Source: Croceibacter atlanticus HTCC2559
Lineage (GTDB): Bacteria > Bacteroidota > Bacteroidia > Flavobacteriales > Flavobacteriaceae
NCBI RefSeq assembly: GCF_000196315.1
Contig: NC_014230.1
Coordinates: 868,001 to 932,000 of the forward strand
DNA: 64,000 nt
Direction: 5' to 3'
Shown here one piece after another: positions 50,735 through 59,944 of the stretch. The notes beneath the pieces were generated by a model. The model saw only the letters and a list, made by a program, of their open reading frames with translations, made no database searches and had not been told where the DNA came from. Every line of letters begins with the position of its first letter. The stretch's first letter is position 1. The position numbers were made by a program, and so were the translations under genes.

Positions 50735-53179
50735 TTACAATTTAAGGTAAAATGTAAATTTAATAGAAAGGTTGTCTGTCCAGTCTGATAAATGGTAGGC
50801 GCCATACCTATAAGCAAAGCTGGTTCCGAACCCTAAAAACAGTTTGTTTATCTCTAAACCGGCTTCATTATAACCGTGATTTAGTGTGTTGTATGGCCTA
50901 CTGTGGTTTTCTTGATTGCCACTATCACCTATAGCGTGACGTGAAATAAGCACAACTTCTGGCTGAAACTTAGTTGTAAAATTAAGCGGCCTTAATGTGT
51001 GTCTTATTTGTAAGGTTGCAAGTTTATCACTAAAAAACTCACTAAAATACATAGTTTCAAAACTTCGTCTTCCGGCTACTGAAAAGCGTTGAAACACAGT
51101 TTCTTTAGTTGGTGCGTTAGGGTAGGCGTGAAATAAATGCGTTAGGGGTATGTTACCAAAAGAATAATCTCCTTCTAGCAAAATAGCTGTGTGGCTTTTA
51201 TTTAAGCGTTTAATCTGATAGTCTATTTTAGCACCAATTTTTGTGTAATTGAAGTCACCTTCTAAAACACCATCAAAACTTTGAACTATTTGAGCAGAAA
51301 ACTTAGGGAAATTTTCCTCAAACTCTATCGTCTTTCTCGGCCCTCTCAAAAACTTACTAAAAGGGCTCCATCTTACTGCAAAAACAGCTTCGGTTATGCG
51401 ATAATCATTGTATAGCACGCCGTCATCTAAAAAGCGGTATCCTGCTGTTTGGAAAATATGACTTCTCCTGAACATAGTTTCAGTAAGAAGTTTGGGAGTA
51501 AATTTATGTTGTAAGCTTGTACGCCACGTTTTATGCTGGTAGTAAAAATCTATATTAACCAATCTTGGTTCAAAAAGAGAATACACCAACTTATCTGTGA
51601 GGTAAACAAAACTACCAACCTCTGCAACATCGCTTGTATAATTTACATTAAACCAAGAAGAAGACTCTTCTCGAAGCAGCACACCAGCACCAAAGCTATA
51701 TTTAAAGGTGTGATCCTTAAATCCATACACACCGTAACCTTCTAGCCTAAAGTCTTTTGAAAATTTTTGATTGGTAATACCGCCAGTTCCCAAACGCATA
51801 CCTTCGTAATTATTATATTTTACAAGGGTTCTTAAATCTACATCCCAAAAACCGATAGGGTAATAACCTTCATTAAAGTTTTGAATAACATCTATACGGC
51901 GTTCAATATTTTCTGCTTTAACTATACTGTCTACGCGTTTAGAGGTTGCTTTGTCTCTATCTGTAAATGGTTCTGACCTGTAAGTTTCCCAAAACGATTC
52001 AGGTTTATCAATTGCTTCTGGTAAGATTTCAATAGCGTAATTACCACGGCTAAGCGCTAAATCTGGATTTAAAACAACATCTGAAACTGTAGATGTTGAG
52101 CTTAAGTATAGCTTGTCTGCATCTATACCGCTTATGGTGTCATTTTTTTTAATGTTTTTTCTTTGTAATTGTCCTACAGAAATATTTCCACCAAAAACAG
52201 AGATAGATTTACCTCCTTTTCCAGGTTTTATTGTCACAGATGACGACTCTGGAAACCACACATCTTGTGAGTTTAGATAACTAAACTCTTGTGTGGTTTC
52301 AATATTTACAACACCATTTAATTGTCCTATTGCTTTTTGAAGCGCTAAAGACTCTGTGTCTAAATAAAGAACTCCTTCTAAACCTGCAACTGCTCGCTGT
52401 CTTTTTGGCTTAAAGTAAATTACATAAGCTGGCCTACTACCAGTTGTTGTGTCTAGTATTTTATACCTGTAATTATTAAAGGGCTTTTTTGAAAGTGGGC
52501 TTGCATAGTCGGTTTCAAAAACAGTATAGTCTTCTTTATACCACGAAAGTGACTGTAGTTGTAATGCTAAAAGTTCATAAACTGGTTTCTCAAAGCCGGC
52601 AGTATTAGTACCCTTAACAGTTTCTTTTAATCCTTTTTCCTTAGAGTACTCGTAAGTACTTACCTTTTCTGAAAGATAGGCTCTACTTGAATTTATAAGT
52701 GTTTCAATTTCAAAATTAGCAGAATCTACGTCAACTTTAAAATCTTCATTATCTATAATAAACTTATTATAAGAGGTGTATTTATAAGAAGACAGTTTTT
52801 GATCTGGATCGTTCTGAGTTTTATTTTTAATAGCTAATGCTATAATCTCATTTGCAGGATTATTTTGCTCTGTAAGAACAACCTCATTAAGCTGTTCTTG
52901 AGATGCTTTAAGGACAATGCTATACTTAAATTTTGAGTCTTTTAGCTTAATAGTTTTTGGAGCAAAACCAATATAGCTAACTGTAAACTCTTTAGCAGAA
53001 GTAGAGTTTGTGAATTCAAAAACCCCATTAATATCTGTTAGGGTAACAGGATTATTGTTTATGCTTATTTGCGCAAATGCTAAAGGCTCTTTTTGTGTTG
53101 TAACTGTTCCTGTAATATATTGTTGAGCAGTTCCCGTTATAGAGAACAAGCAACAAACAAAAACAAGCAGTCTTAGCAT
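50735..53179 (-). CDS. DUF5686 outer-membrane protein with CarboxypepD_reg-like domain
   Basis: An 814-aa protein with a signal peptide (to about residue 18), a CarboxypepD_reg-like beta sandwich (20-105: ITGTVTTQKEPLAFAQISI) and a long barrel-like C-terminal region ending in SIKFTFYLKL, as in the DUF5686 family of Bacteroidota. Family members resemble TonB-dependent receptors without a plug. It lies downstream of frr, separated by a strong terminator, so it has its own promoter. Confidence 0.82.
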   Translation of the reverse strand: MLRLLVFVCCLFSITGTAQQYITGTVTTQKEPLAFAQISINNNPVTLTDINGVFEFTNSTSAKEFTVSYIGFAPKTIKLKDSKFKYSIVLKASQEQLNEVVLTEQNNPANEIIALAIKNKTQNDPDQKLSSYKYTSYNKFIIDNEDFKVDVDSANFEIETLINSSRAYLSEKVSTYEYSKEKGLKETVKGTNTAGFEKPVYELLALQLQSLSWYKEDYTVFETDYASPLSKKPFNNYRYKILDTTTGSRPAYVIYFKPKRQRAVAGLEGVLYLDTESLALQKAIGQLNGVVNIETTQEFSYLNSQDVWFPESSSVTIKPGKGGKSISVFGGNISVGQLQRKNIKKNDTISGIDADKLYLSSTSTVSDVVLNPDLALSRGNYAIEILPEAIDKPESFWETYRSEPFTDRDKATSKRVDSIVKAENIERRIDVIQNFNEGYYPIGFWDVDLRTLVKYNNYEGMRLGTGGITNQKFSKDFRLEGYGVYGFKDHTFKYSFGAGVLLREESSSWFNVNYTSDVAEVGSFVYLTDKLVYSLFEPRLVNIDFYYQHKTWRTSLQHKFTPKLLTETMFRRSHIFQTAGYRFLDDGVLYNDYRITEAVFAVRWSPFSKFLRGPRKTIEFEENFPKFSAQIVQSFDGVLEGDFNYTKIGAKIDYQIKRLNKSHTAILLEGDYSFGNIPLTHLFHAYPNAPTKETVFQRFSVAGRRSFETMYFSEFFSDKLATLQIRHTLRPLNFTTKFQPEVVLISRHAIGDSGNQENHSRPYNTLNHGYNEAGLEINKLFLGFGTSFAYRYGAYHLSDWTDNLSIKFTFYLKL

Positions 53180-53187
53180 AACAATTT

Positions 53188-53267
53188 ATTTAAAAAAAGA
53201 CTGCCTAAAACATAAAGACACTCTTAATGATAACCATTAAGACAACGCATTAATGTTTTAGGCAGTA
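53188..53267 (-). terminator. Large nested terminator after pyrH-frr
   Basis: A 14-bp perfect stem (ACTGCCTAAAACAT at 53201-53214 with ATGTTTTAGGCAGT at 53254-53267) encloses a second 7-bp hairpin (CTTAATG/CATTAAG). On the minus strand it is followed by CTTTTTTTAAA. It ends frr transcription; the nested hairpin is unusual for a plain terminator. Confidence 0.78.
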
Positions 53268-53290
53268 TATAATGTCTAAATGAAAAATAG

Positions 53291-53848
53291 TTAGACTTTC
53301 ATAATTTCAACCTCTTTTGCAGCATACACTTCATCTATTTTTGCAATGTATTTATCTGTAAGGTTTTGTACGTCTATCTCTGCGTTTTTCTTAAGATCCT
53401 CAGAAGCGTCTTCTAACTTCTTAATTTCTTGGTTTGCATTTTTACGGTCATTTCTAACCCCAATTTTAGATTCTTCAGCTTCGTTTTTAGCTTGTTTAGC
53501 TAATTCTTTACGACGCTCTTCTGTTAATGGTGGCACGTTTATAATTACGCTCTCTCCATTGTTCATAGGATTAAAACCTAAATTGGCATTCATGATAGCT
53601 TTTTCAATCTCCTGGATCATAGATTTTTCAAAAGGCTGAATAGATATTGTTCTTGCGTCTGGTGTATTTACATTACCAACTTGATTAAGAGGTGTTGGAG
53701 ACCCATAATAGTCTACCATTACTCCAGATAACATTGCAGGACTAGCTTTTCCTGCGCGTATATTTATAAGTTTCTTTTCTAAGTGCTTTATGGCTTTTTC
53801 CATATCTTCCTTAGTGCTGTCTATTATAAATTTTAAATCGTCGTTCAT
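53291..53848 (-). CDS. frr: Ribosome recycling factor
   Basis: A 185-aa RRF with the long helical domain (AIKHLEKKLINIRAGKASPAML; KNAEIDVQNLTDKYIAKID) and the YYGSPTPLNQVGNV beta domain. It splits ribosomes after termination together with EF-G. It follows pyrH by 48 bp in the usual pyrH-frr order. Confidence 0.96.
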   Translation of the reverse strand: MNDDLKFIIDSTKEDMEKAIKHLEKKLINIRAGKASPAMLSGVMVDYYGSPTPLNQVGNVNTPDARTISIQPFEKSMIQEIEKAIMNANLGFNPMNNGESVIINVPPLTEERRKELAKQAKNEAEESKIGVRNDRKNANQEIKKLEDASEDLKKNAEIDVQNLTDKYIAKIDEVYAAKEVEIMKV

Positions 53849-53896
53849 GATATTTATAGTATTTTAAAAAAACTCAAATCAAATGTTGCGCCAAAG

Positions 53897-54604
53897 TTAC
53901 ATATTAACTTTGGTTCCAATAGTTTCTCCAGAAACCACTTTTAGTAAATTACCTGGTGTATTCATATCAAATACAATTATCGGCAATTTGTTTTCTTGGC
54001 TTAATGTAAATGCCGTTGTATCCATAACTTTCAAACCTTTTTTAAGAACATCATCAAACGTTATGTAATCAAACTTAGTAGCTTCTTTATCTTTTTCTGG
54101 ATCTGCTGTGTAAATACCATCTACACGAGTTCCTTTTAAGATTACATCTGCTTCAATCTCTATAGCTCTAAGAACTGCAGCAGAGTCTGTAGTAAAGTAA
54201 GGATTACCTGTGCCTCCACCAAAAATAACCACGCGTCCTTTTTCTAAATGGCGCATAGCTTTACGTCTAATAAAAGGCTCTGCAACTTCATTTATTTTTA
54301 TAGCGGTTTGTAAGCGTGTCTGTATACCGGCATCTTCACAAGCACTTTGTAGCGCCAAGCCATTAATTACAGTGGCTAACATACCCATATGATCGCCCTG
54401 TACGCGATCCATACCTCTACTAGCTCCAGCAACACCTCTAAAGATATTGCCACCACCAATAACTATTGCAACCTCTACACCTTTATCTATAATAGTTTTT
54501 ATATCCTGTGCATACTCTGCTAGGCGATCTGGGTCTATCCCGTATTGGCGGTTTCCCATTAAAGCTTCACCAGAAAGTTTGAGTAAGATGCGTTTGTATT
54601 GCAT
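53897..54604 (-). CDS. pyrH: UMP kinase
   Basis: A 235-aa bacterial UMP kinase of the amino-acid kinase fold: [39 protein letters not shown] and VKGT-like [18 protein letters not shown]. It phosphorylates UMP to UDP. A minus-strand -7 candidate (TATTTTTG) lies at 54643-54636, about 32 bp upstream. Confidence 0.96.
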   Translation of the reverse strand: MQYKRILLKLSGEALMGNRQYGIDPDRLAEYAQDIKTIIDKGVEVAIVIGGGNIFRGVAGASRGMDRVQGDHMGMLATVINGLALQSACEDAGIQTRLQTAIKINEVAEPFIRRKAMRHLEKGRVVIFGGGTGNPYFTTDSAAVLRAIEIEADVILKGTRVDGIYTADPEKDKEATKFDYITFDDVLKKGLKVMDTTAFTLSQENKLPIIVFDMNTPGNLLKVVSGETIGTKVNM

Positions 54605-54635
54605 AGGTAGATATTAAGTAATGTGAAATTTTGCA

Positions 54636-54643
54636 CAAAAATA
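54636..54643 (-). promoter_or_regulatory. Candidate -7 element for pyrH-frr
   Basis: The minus strand reads TATTTTTG, matching TAnnTTTG. Confidence 0.5.
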
Positions 54644-54753
54644 ATCAAAAAAACTCAGTGTGCTTAGGATATTAAAACTAGTGTATTAGTTTTTACGTTA
54701 GTATGTAAGATACTTTATTTATTTTCGACCTAATAGTTTAATATTCAGTAGTT

Positions 54754-55488
54754 ATGACCTATTCCTATAAACCTTTTTTATTAGTGTTATTTTGTGCGTT
54801 TATATCTTGTAATGTAGATGAAGATGCCAACAAAAATAACGAAGACAATAATTTTAATACAGTTAATGAGGTGCCAGAAGAACCTAATGATAACACACCC
54901 TTAACGGCAACCTATACTGTTGAGTTTATTGGTGAGTGGACCGCAGAAAGTCATCCTAATATGTTTCCTAATGATGACCATTTTTCTAAAACCATACTAC
55001 TTACGCATAATGCTAATGTGACTTTATTTACTGAAGGCGAATTGGCTAGTACAGGTATTGAAGATATGTCTGAAATAGGCGACAATGACAATTTAGAAGT
55101 TGAAATGCAAACGTTAATATCTGCTGGAGAGGCAAACCAATATAAAATTGGACCAGCAAGTATACCAGGTAATGGCACAGATTTACTTACTGTTGAAGCT
55201 ACTCAAAATTTCTCTAAGTTAAGTTATGTAGCTATGATAGCGCCAAGCCCAGATTGGTTTTCTGGAGTATCATCTGTATCATTATTTGAAAATGATTCTT
55301 GGGTAAACACTGTTGAAATTGATGTAAAGGCCTATGATGCTGGTACAGAAAACGGAAATACATTTAGCTATGATAATGCTGAAACAATACCGCAACAACC
55401 AATTACCCAAATATCTGACGCACCATTAGGAGATGGAACAACAGTATCACCACGTTTAGGTTATTTAAGAATAACGTTACAGGAGTAA
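54754..55488 (+). CDS. Spondin-N domain lipoprotein
   Basis: A 244-aa protein with a lipoprotein signal (FISC near residue 19), an acidic Asn/Glu-rich linker, then a spondin-N-like domain: TYTVEFIGEWTAESHPNMFP, HFSKTILLTHN, APSPDWFSGVSSVSLFEN and a C-terminal DAPLGDGTTVSPRLGYLRI. These proteins are surface-exposed; their function in Bacteroidota is unknown. It is a single-gene unit diverging from pyrH. Confidence 0.82.
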   Translation: MTYSYKPFLLVLFCAFISCNVDEDANKNNEDNNFNTVNEVPEEPNDNTPLTATYTVEFIGEWTAESHPNMFPNDDHFSKTILLTHNANVTLFTEGELASTGIEDMSEIGDNDNLEVEMQTLISAGEANQYKIGPASIPGNGTDLLTVEATQNFSKLSYVAMIAPSPDWFSGVSSVSLFENDSWVNTVEIDVKAYDAGTENGNTFSYDNAETIPQQPITQISDAPLGDGTTVSPRLGYLRITLQE

Positions 55489-55513
55489 AAACTTGCATTT
55501 TTATTTTGAACGC

Positions 55514-56161
55514 TTACTCCACTTTATTTAAAGTATAAAAGCCAAGGCGAATACGATCATCGCCAAGCTCGCCTAATGGGTACGTGAATGTGCCAGAAAC
55601 CCGCATAACAAGCTTAATTTGCTCCACAGGATTACCTTGGCTGTTGGCAGGGATGTGCTGGATGTACATTCTATAGGGTATGTAATCCCGCTGCGGATCA
55701 TCTATATGTAATTTGACTGCCAACTCGTCTGTGCAGGTCTCACACAACTCGGTATTATTTATGTTTGTTATGTAATTTCCCTTAATGAGGTGTTCATAAG
55801 GATCTGTCGAAGATTGTAGCTCTCCTAAAGAGTTGACAAGCTCTATACCTTCACTATTGATGTATTTATATTCACCATAAAGCATGTCTTCTTCATATTC
55901 AGCATTAGTATATGATGTGGTAAGATATTTCTCGTTAAAAACCAGAGATAGTTCAAATGTTTCCAAGCCACTGGTAACCTTCCAAGTGCCAACCAACCTG
56001 CCCAAATCATTGTTAAAGTCCTTGTAGTAGGTATTCTCTTGTGCTATTTCACGCCAGTTGTCGTTACTGTAAAGTGGTTTGGTCTCCTGTACAAATTGCG
56101 CCTTGCAGGATATTGCTGTTAACAGTATTATAGCTATCAAATATATTCTAGTCATCATCAT
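55514..56161 (-). CDS. DUF6705-like secreted protein
   Basis: A 215-aa protein with a signal peptide or lipoprotein signal (ILLTAISCKAQF). The body is beta-rich: LGRLVGTWKVTSGLETFELSLVFNEKYL, and NYITNINNTELCETC, with a CETC pair. It resembles the DUF6705 family of Flavobacteriia, of unknown role. The start lies at one of three consecutive ATGs (56161-56153). It converges with the spondin-N gene (25 bp apart). Confidence 0.7.
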   Translation of the reverse strand: MMMTRIYLIAIILLTAISCKAQFVQETKPLYSNDNWREIAQENTYYKDFNNDLGRLVGTWKVTSGLETFELSLVFNEKYLTTSYTNAEYEEDMLYGEYKYINSEGIELVNSLGELQSSTDPYEHLIKGNYITNINNTELCETCTDELAVKLHIDDPQRDYIPYRMYIQHIPANSQGNPVEQIKLVMRVSGTFTYPLGELGDDRIRLGFYTLNKVE

Positions 56162-56264
56162 TAATTACAGGTGTTTGAGGTGTCCAGTGTATCATTTTCG
56201 CCTAAGCCTAATTTAGTCCAGTTAGAGATTTGCTCTGTATAAAATTAACTTTTTAAAAACAAAA

Positions 56265-56292
56265 AAAGGCCTCTCATTTCTGAGAAGCCTTT
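56265..56292 (-). terminator. Terminator after tsf
   Basis: AAAGGC-CTCTCA pairs with TGAG-GCCTTT with a small internal loop; A and T runs on both sides. It lies 24 bp after the tsf stop on the minus strand. Confidence 0.75.
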
Positions 56293-56315
56293 ATATAGTA
56301 AAGTGTTTTAAGATA

Positions 56316-57281
56316 TTATCCTAAAGTAACACGTTTAAACGCTACAACATCTGCATCGCCTTGGCTAGCTACATATTGTGCTACGTTTTTGCTGTCATCC
56401 ATAATAAAGCGTTGGTCTAGCAATGCTTTTTCGTGGTCTAAAGTTGTGTTGTCTGCAACAAAACGCTCAACCTTACCTGGTACAATTTTGTCCCAAATTT
56501 TTTCTGGCTTTCCTTCAGCTTTTAATTCTGCTTTAATATCTTCTTCTGCCTTAGCCATAACTTCTGGAGTTAACTGAGACATAGAGATGTATTGAGGAAC
56601 ATTCTTTTGAGTTTTTCCTAAACGGCCCAACTCAATGTTTTCCTTTTCAATAGCAGCAATACGAGCATCTGTTTCAGAAGCAACGAAATCTGCATCAAAA
56701 TCTTTATAAGATAATGTAGTTGCACCCATAGATGCTACTTGCATAGATACGTTTTTAGCAACCTCAGCAGCATTGTCTATTTCTTTAGACAAACCAACTA
56801 ATGCTCCAATTTTGTTACCGTGAACATAAGAGCCTACAAATGGTGCTTCTAAAACTTCAAAACCACCAATTTCAATCTTCTCACCAATAACACCTGTTTG
56901 CTCAATAAGTTTTTCGGCAACAGTCATACCATCAAAATCTGCAGCAAGAAACTCTTCTTTAGAATTTGTGTTTATTGCAATATCTCCCATTTTGTTAGCC
57001 ATTTCTACGTAAGAATCGTTCTTAGCAACAAAATCTGTTTCACAGTTAAGAGAAACAACCACACCTTTAGTGTTGTCGTCGTTTATTTTAGCAACAACAG
57101 CACCTTCACTAGAGTCTCTGTCTGCTCTCTTTTCAGCAATTTTCTGTCCTTTTTTACGTAAGATGCTAATTGCAGCGTCGAAGTCACCTTCTGCTTCAAC
57201 TAAAGCTTTCTTACAGTCCATCATACCGGCACCGGTAGCTTTTCTCAATTTATTTACGTCTGCAGCAGTTATTTTTGCCAT
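56316..57281 (-). CDS. tsf: Elongation factor Ts
   Basis: A 321-aa EF-Ts: VNKLRKATGAGMMDCKKALVEAEGD is the N-terminal UBA-like domain, and VVSLNCETDFVAKN the core. A longer-than-E. coli insertion in the core is typical of Bacteroidota. It exchanges nucleotide on EF-Tu. It follows rpsB by 114 bp. Confidence 0.96.
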   Translation of the reverse strand: MAKITAADVNKLRKATGAGMMDCKKALVEAEGDFDAAISILRKKGQKIAEKRADRDSSEGAVVAKINDDNTKGVVVSLNCETDFVAKNDSYVEMANKMGDIAINTNSKEEFLAADFDGMTVAEKLIEQTGVIGEKIEIGGFEVLEAPFVGSYVHGNKIGALVGLSKEIDNAAEVAKNVSMQVASMGATTLSYKDFDADFVASETDARIAAIEKENIELGRLGKTQKNVPQYISMSQLTPEVMAKAEEDIKAELKAEGKPEKIWDKIVPGKVERFVADNTTLDHEKALLDQRFIMDDSKNVAQYVASQGDADVVAFKRVTLG

Positions 57282-57395
57282 TGTATTTATATTTTATAAT
57301 TTAAAAAAAGTCGTCAAGCTAATTTTTGCTACTACTCAGCCAGCAGAATGCAAAGAAAAACTCAACGACTTTAAATTGTATTACCTAATTGTTAT

Positions 57396-58193
57396 TTATT
57401 CTTCTTCGCTAGATGCTACAGCTTTTTTAGCAGGAGCTTTCTTTGCTGCAGGTTTAGTCGCTTTTTTAGCGTCTTTTTCTGCTTTAGATTGCTCTTTGTC
57501 TGCCTTACGCTCGTTTAATCCATCTACGATAGCATCTGTTACGTAAGAAATTACTTTCTTAACAGATTTAGATGCATCATCATTTGCAGGGATTGCGAAA
57601 TCTACTTCTCTAGGATCACTGTTGGTATCTACCATAGCGAAAATAGGAATGTTTAATTTCTGAGCTTCTTTTACAGCAATGTGCTCACGAGTAATATCCA
57701 CTACGAATAATGCACCTGGAAGACGCGTCATATCTGCGATTGAACCTAAGTTTTTCTCAAGTTTTGCACGCATACGCTCTACCTGTAACTTCTCTTTCTT
57801 TGATAATGTATCAAAGCGACCATCTTTTTTCATACGGTCTACAGAAGTCATCTTCTTAACTGCCTTACGGATAGTTACGAAGTTGGTAAGCATACCACCA
57901 GGCCAGCGCTCAGTGATATAAGGCATGTTAGCCTTCTCTGCTTCTTCAGCTACAATTTCTTTAGCTTGTTTTTTAGTTGCTACAAAAAGGATCTTACGAC
58001 CACTAGCAGCAATTTTACTAAGTGCATCTGCAGCCTCTTGCATTTTAGCAGCACTTTTGTAAAGGTTTATAATGTGAATCCCGTTACGTTCCATATAGAT
58101 ATACGGAGCCATATTTGGGTTCCAACGTCTTGTGAGGTGACCAAAGTGGACACCAGCATCAAGGAGTTCTTTAACTTCTATGTTATTTGCCAT
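57396..58193 (-). CDS. rpsB: Ribosomal protein uS2
   Basis: A 265-aa S2 with HFGHLTRRWNPNM, FVATKKQAKEIV and PGALFVVDITREHIAVKEAQ motifs, plus a Lys/Ala-rich C-terminal tail (about 225-265) that looks disordered. It belongs to the 30S subunit. Its 5' leader (58194-58372) is structured and may be a regulatory target of S2. Confidence 0.96.
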   Translation of the reverse strand: MANNIEVKELLDAGVHFGHLTRRWNPNMAPYIYMERNGIHIINLYKSAAKMQEAADALSKIAASGRKILFVATKKQAKEIVAEEAEKANMPYITERWPGGMLTNFVTIRKAVKKMTSVDRMKKDGRFDTLSKKEKLQVERMRAKLEKNLGSIADMTRLPGALFVVDITREHIAVKEAQKLNIPIFAMVDTNSDPREVDFAIPANDDASKSVKKVISYVTDAIVDGLNERKADKEQSKAEKDAKKATKPAAKKAPAKKAVASSEEE

Positions 58194-58228
58194 TTTATTA
58201 AATAGTTTACGTTCTGTTTGGACTTAGC

Positions 58229-58300
58229 AATACTCAGGTGGTCACTTGCGTTCGCCGAGAGTATTTAGATGCTAAACTAACTTTCGATACCAGATCGAAG
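58229..58300 (-). promoter_or_regulatory. Structured leader of rpsB-tsf, possible ribosomal-protein leader RNA
   Basis: In the 179-bp gap between rpsI and rpsB two hairpins stand out: AATACTC at 58229-58235 with GAGTATT at 58259-58265, and CTTTCGAT with ATCGAAG at 58281-58300. Stable structures directly before a ribosomal-protein gene are typical of autoregulatory leaders. No named family can be assigned. Confidence 0.45.
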
Positions 58301-58372
58301 TACAGCACTATAATGTTTATAATTTTATGAAATTCCTCAAGAAACTTCGCCAACCAAAGGTTAGCAGAAATA

Positions 58373-58759
58373 TTAACGTTTCGAGAATTGGAATTTTTTA
58401 CGGGCTTTCTTCTGACCGAATTTCTTACGCTCAACCATTCTTGGGTCTCTAGTAAGTAAACCTTCTGGTTTAAGAACCAAACGGTTCTCAGCATCTAGCT
58501 CACACATAATTCTTGAGATAGCCAAACGGATAGCTTCTGCTTGTCCAGTAATACCACCACCAAATACATTGATACTTAGGTCATACTTGCCTTCGTTCTC
58601 TGTAAGCATTAATGGTTGTGCTACTTTATACTGAAGTGTTCCGGTTGTAAAATAGTCGTTAACGTCTTTTTTATTTACAGTAATGTTACCGCTACCGTCT
58701 TTAAGGTAAACTCTGGCAACAGCTGTTTTTCTTCTACCAATTTTGTGAATTGTTTCCAT
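58373..58759 (-). CDS. rpsI: Ribosomal protein uS9
   Basis: A 128-aa S9: HKIGRRKTAVARVYLKDGSG at the start, GGGITGQAEAIRLAISR in the core, and RKKFGQKKARKKFQFSKR at the C terminus, which reaches the decoding site. It follows rplM with no spacer. Confidence 0.96.
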   Translation of the reverse strand: METIHKIGRRKTAVARVYLKDGSGNITVNKKDVNDYFTTGTLQYKVAQPLMLTENEGKYDLSINVFGGGITGQAEAIRLAISRIMCELDAENRLVLKPEGLLTRDPRMVERKKFGQKKARKKFQFSKR

Positions 58760-59215
58760 TTACACCAAGTCGTTAATGTTAATTACTTCTGGTTTTTGAG
58801 CGTCAAGCGAATGCTCTCCACCAACAAAAACTCTCATGTTTCTAAACAACGCTGCGCCTAATTTGTTCTTAGGTAGCATTCCTTTTACTGCATTCTCGAC
58901 AAGACGCGTTGGGTCTTTTTCGAATAATTGCGTAGCCGTAAGACTGCGTTGTCCTCCTGGATAACCGGTGTAACGTTGGTATTCTTTGCTAGTCCACTTT
59001 TTACCTGTAAGGTTGATTTTTTCTGCATTAATAACAATTACGTTATCTCCACAGTCAACGTGAGGTGTAAAGTCTACTTTGTGTTTACCACGTAACATTC
59101 TGGCAACAACAGAAGACAGCCGTCCAAGGCTCTGTCCCTCAGCATCCACAAGCACCCAGTTTTTTGTAACTGTTGCTTTATTGGCAGACACTGTTTTGTA
59201 GCTTAATGTGTTCAC
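58760..59215 (-). CDS. rplM: Ribosomal protein uL13
   Basis: A 151-aa L13: WVLVDAEGQSLGRLSSVVARMLRGKHK, HVDCGDNVIVINAEK and YPGGQRSLTATQLFEKDPTRLVENAV. It starts with GTG (59213-59215). It heads the rplM-rpsI row with a well-formed promoter at 59270-59299. Confidence 0.96.
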   Translation of the reverse strand: MNTLSYKTVSANKATVTKNWVLVDAEGQSLGRLSSVVARMLRGKHKVDFTPHVDCGDNVIVINAEKINLTGKKWTSKEYQRYTGYPGGQRSLTATQLFEKDPTRLVENAVKGMLPKNKLGAALFRNMRVFVGGEHSLDAQKPEVININDLV

Positions 59216-59248
59216 ACTAATAAATTTTAATTATACAAATAGTTTATT

Positions 59249-59299
59249 TCCGTCTAAAAAAACGGAGTGCAAATGTACAACTATTTATTTATTCGGCAA
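59249..59299 (-). promoter_or_regulatory. Promoter and 5' hairpin of rplM
   Basis: On the minus strand TTG (59299-59297), 19 bp, then TACATTTG (59277-59270): a full match to the flavobacterial TTG-N19-TAnnTTTG promoter. The predicted transcript begins near 59264, so its first bases form a small hairpin (TCCGT/ACGGA, 59249-59266). Confidence 0.7.
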
Positions 59300-59351
59300 C
59301 ACCTGATTTTGAATTAATTCTGAAGTGCTTAACTCCTTAATTTTAATGGTT

Positions 59352-59359
59352 TATATTTG
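59352..59359 (+). promoter_or_regulatory. Candidate -7 element for the lipocalin-like gene
   Basis: TATATTTG matches TAnnTTTG 28 bp before the ATG of the small lipoprotein gene. Confidence 0.45.
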
Positions 59360-59387
59360 GCAAGCTTAATCTTTAAAACAATACGTT

Positions 59388-59930
59388 ATGCACTTCAATA
59401 AATACATCCTGAAATCTACTTTATATATAGGTGTTCTATTTCTGTTTTTTAGCTGTGATAATGATGACAGTTCTTCAAATTTAATTGAGCCTACTCCAAT
59501 TCTAAATGGCACCTACATACTTACAACATTAAACGCAGATGTTCCAGTTGATTTAAATAACGATGATATTACTAACACAGACTTATTAGAAGAGACCTCT
59601 TGTTTTGATATTATGGAAGTCAACTTTAATACTGATGGCTCTTTTAGTGCTATAAACTCTAAACTTGATTTTAATGGTGGTGCAAGTGGTAATGAGGTTA
59701 CTTGTACAACGAGAACAGATAGCGGTACTTGGTCTTTAACCGAAAATGCACTTACATTATCTGTAATTATTGCAGGCTCTACAATTACAGAGACTAAAGA
59801 AATTTCACTTACAGATACTACATTTTCATTTAATGTTACAGAAAGTGAAATAGATGCTTATGTTGAAGACACTTCAGAAAGCTCTTCTAGTAGTATAACA
59901 GAATTGTTTTTAGAATACACTAAACAGTAA
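59388..59930 (+). CDS. Small lipocalin-like lipoprotein
   Basis: A 180-aa protein with a lipoprotein signal (FFSC near residue 23), a short acidic/Ser linker (DNDDSSSN) and a beta-rich domain of lipocalin-like type: ILNGTYILTTLNADVPVDL, MEVNFNTDGSFSAINSKL and RTDSGTWSLTENALTLSV. It contains a Cys pair that may form a disulfide. Such proteins lie on the cell surface and have no known role. It precedes the receptor gene by 14 bp and may be part of its operon. Confidence 0.7.
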   Translation: MHFNKYILKSTLYIGVLFLFFSCDNDDSSSNLIEPTPILNGTYILTTLNADVPVDLNNDDITNTDLLEETSCFDIMEVNFNTDGSFSAINSKLDFNGGASGNEVTCTTRTDSGTWSLTENALTLSVIIAGSTITETKEISLTDTTFSFNVTESEIDAYVEDTSESSSSSITELFLEYTKQ

Positions 59931-59944
59931 TCTTTCTAAACTAA

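Noticed and set aside
57070-57546. 158-aa plus-strand frame over tsf and rpsB
   Set aside because: It is antisense to two clear ribosome-related genes and its translation is Ser/Ala/Phe-rich, typical of a shadow frame.
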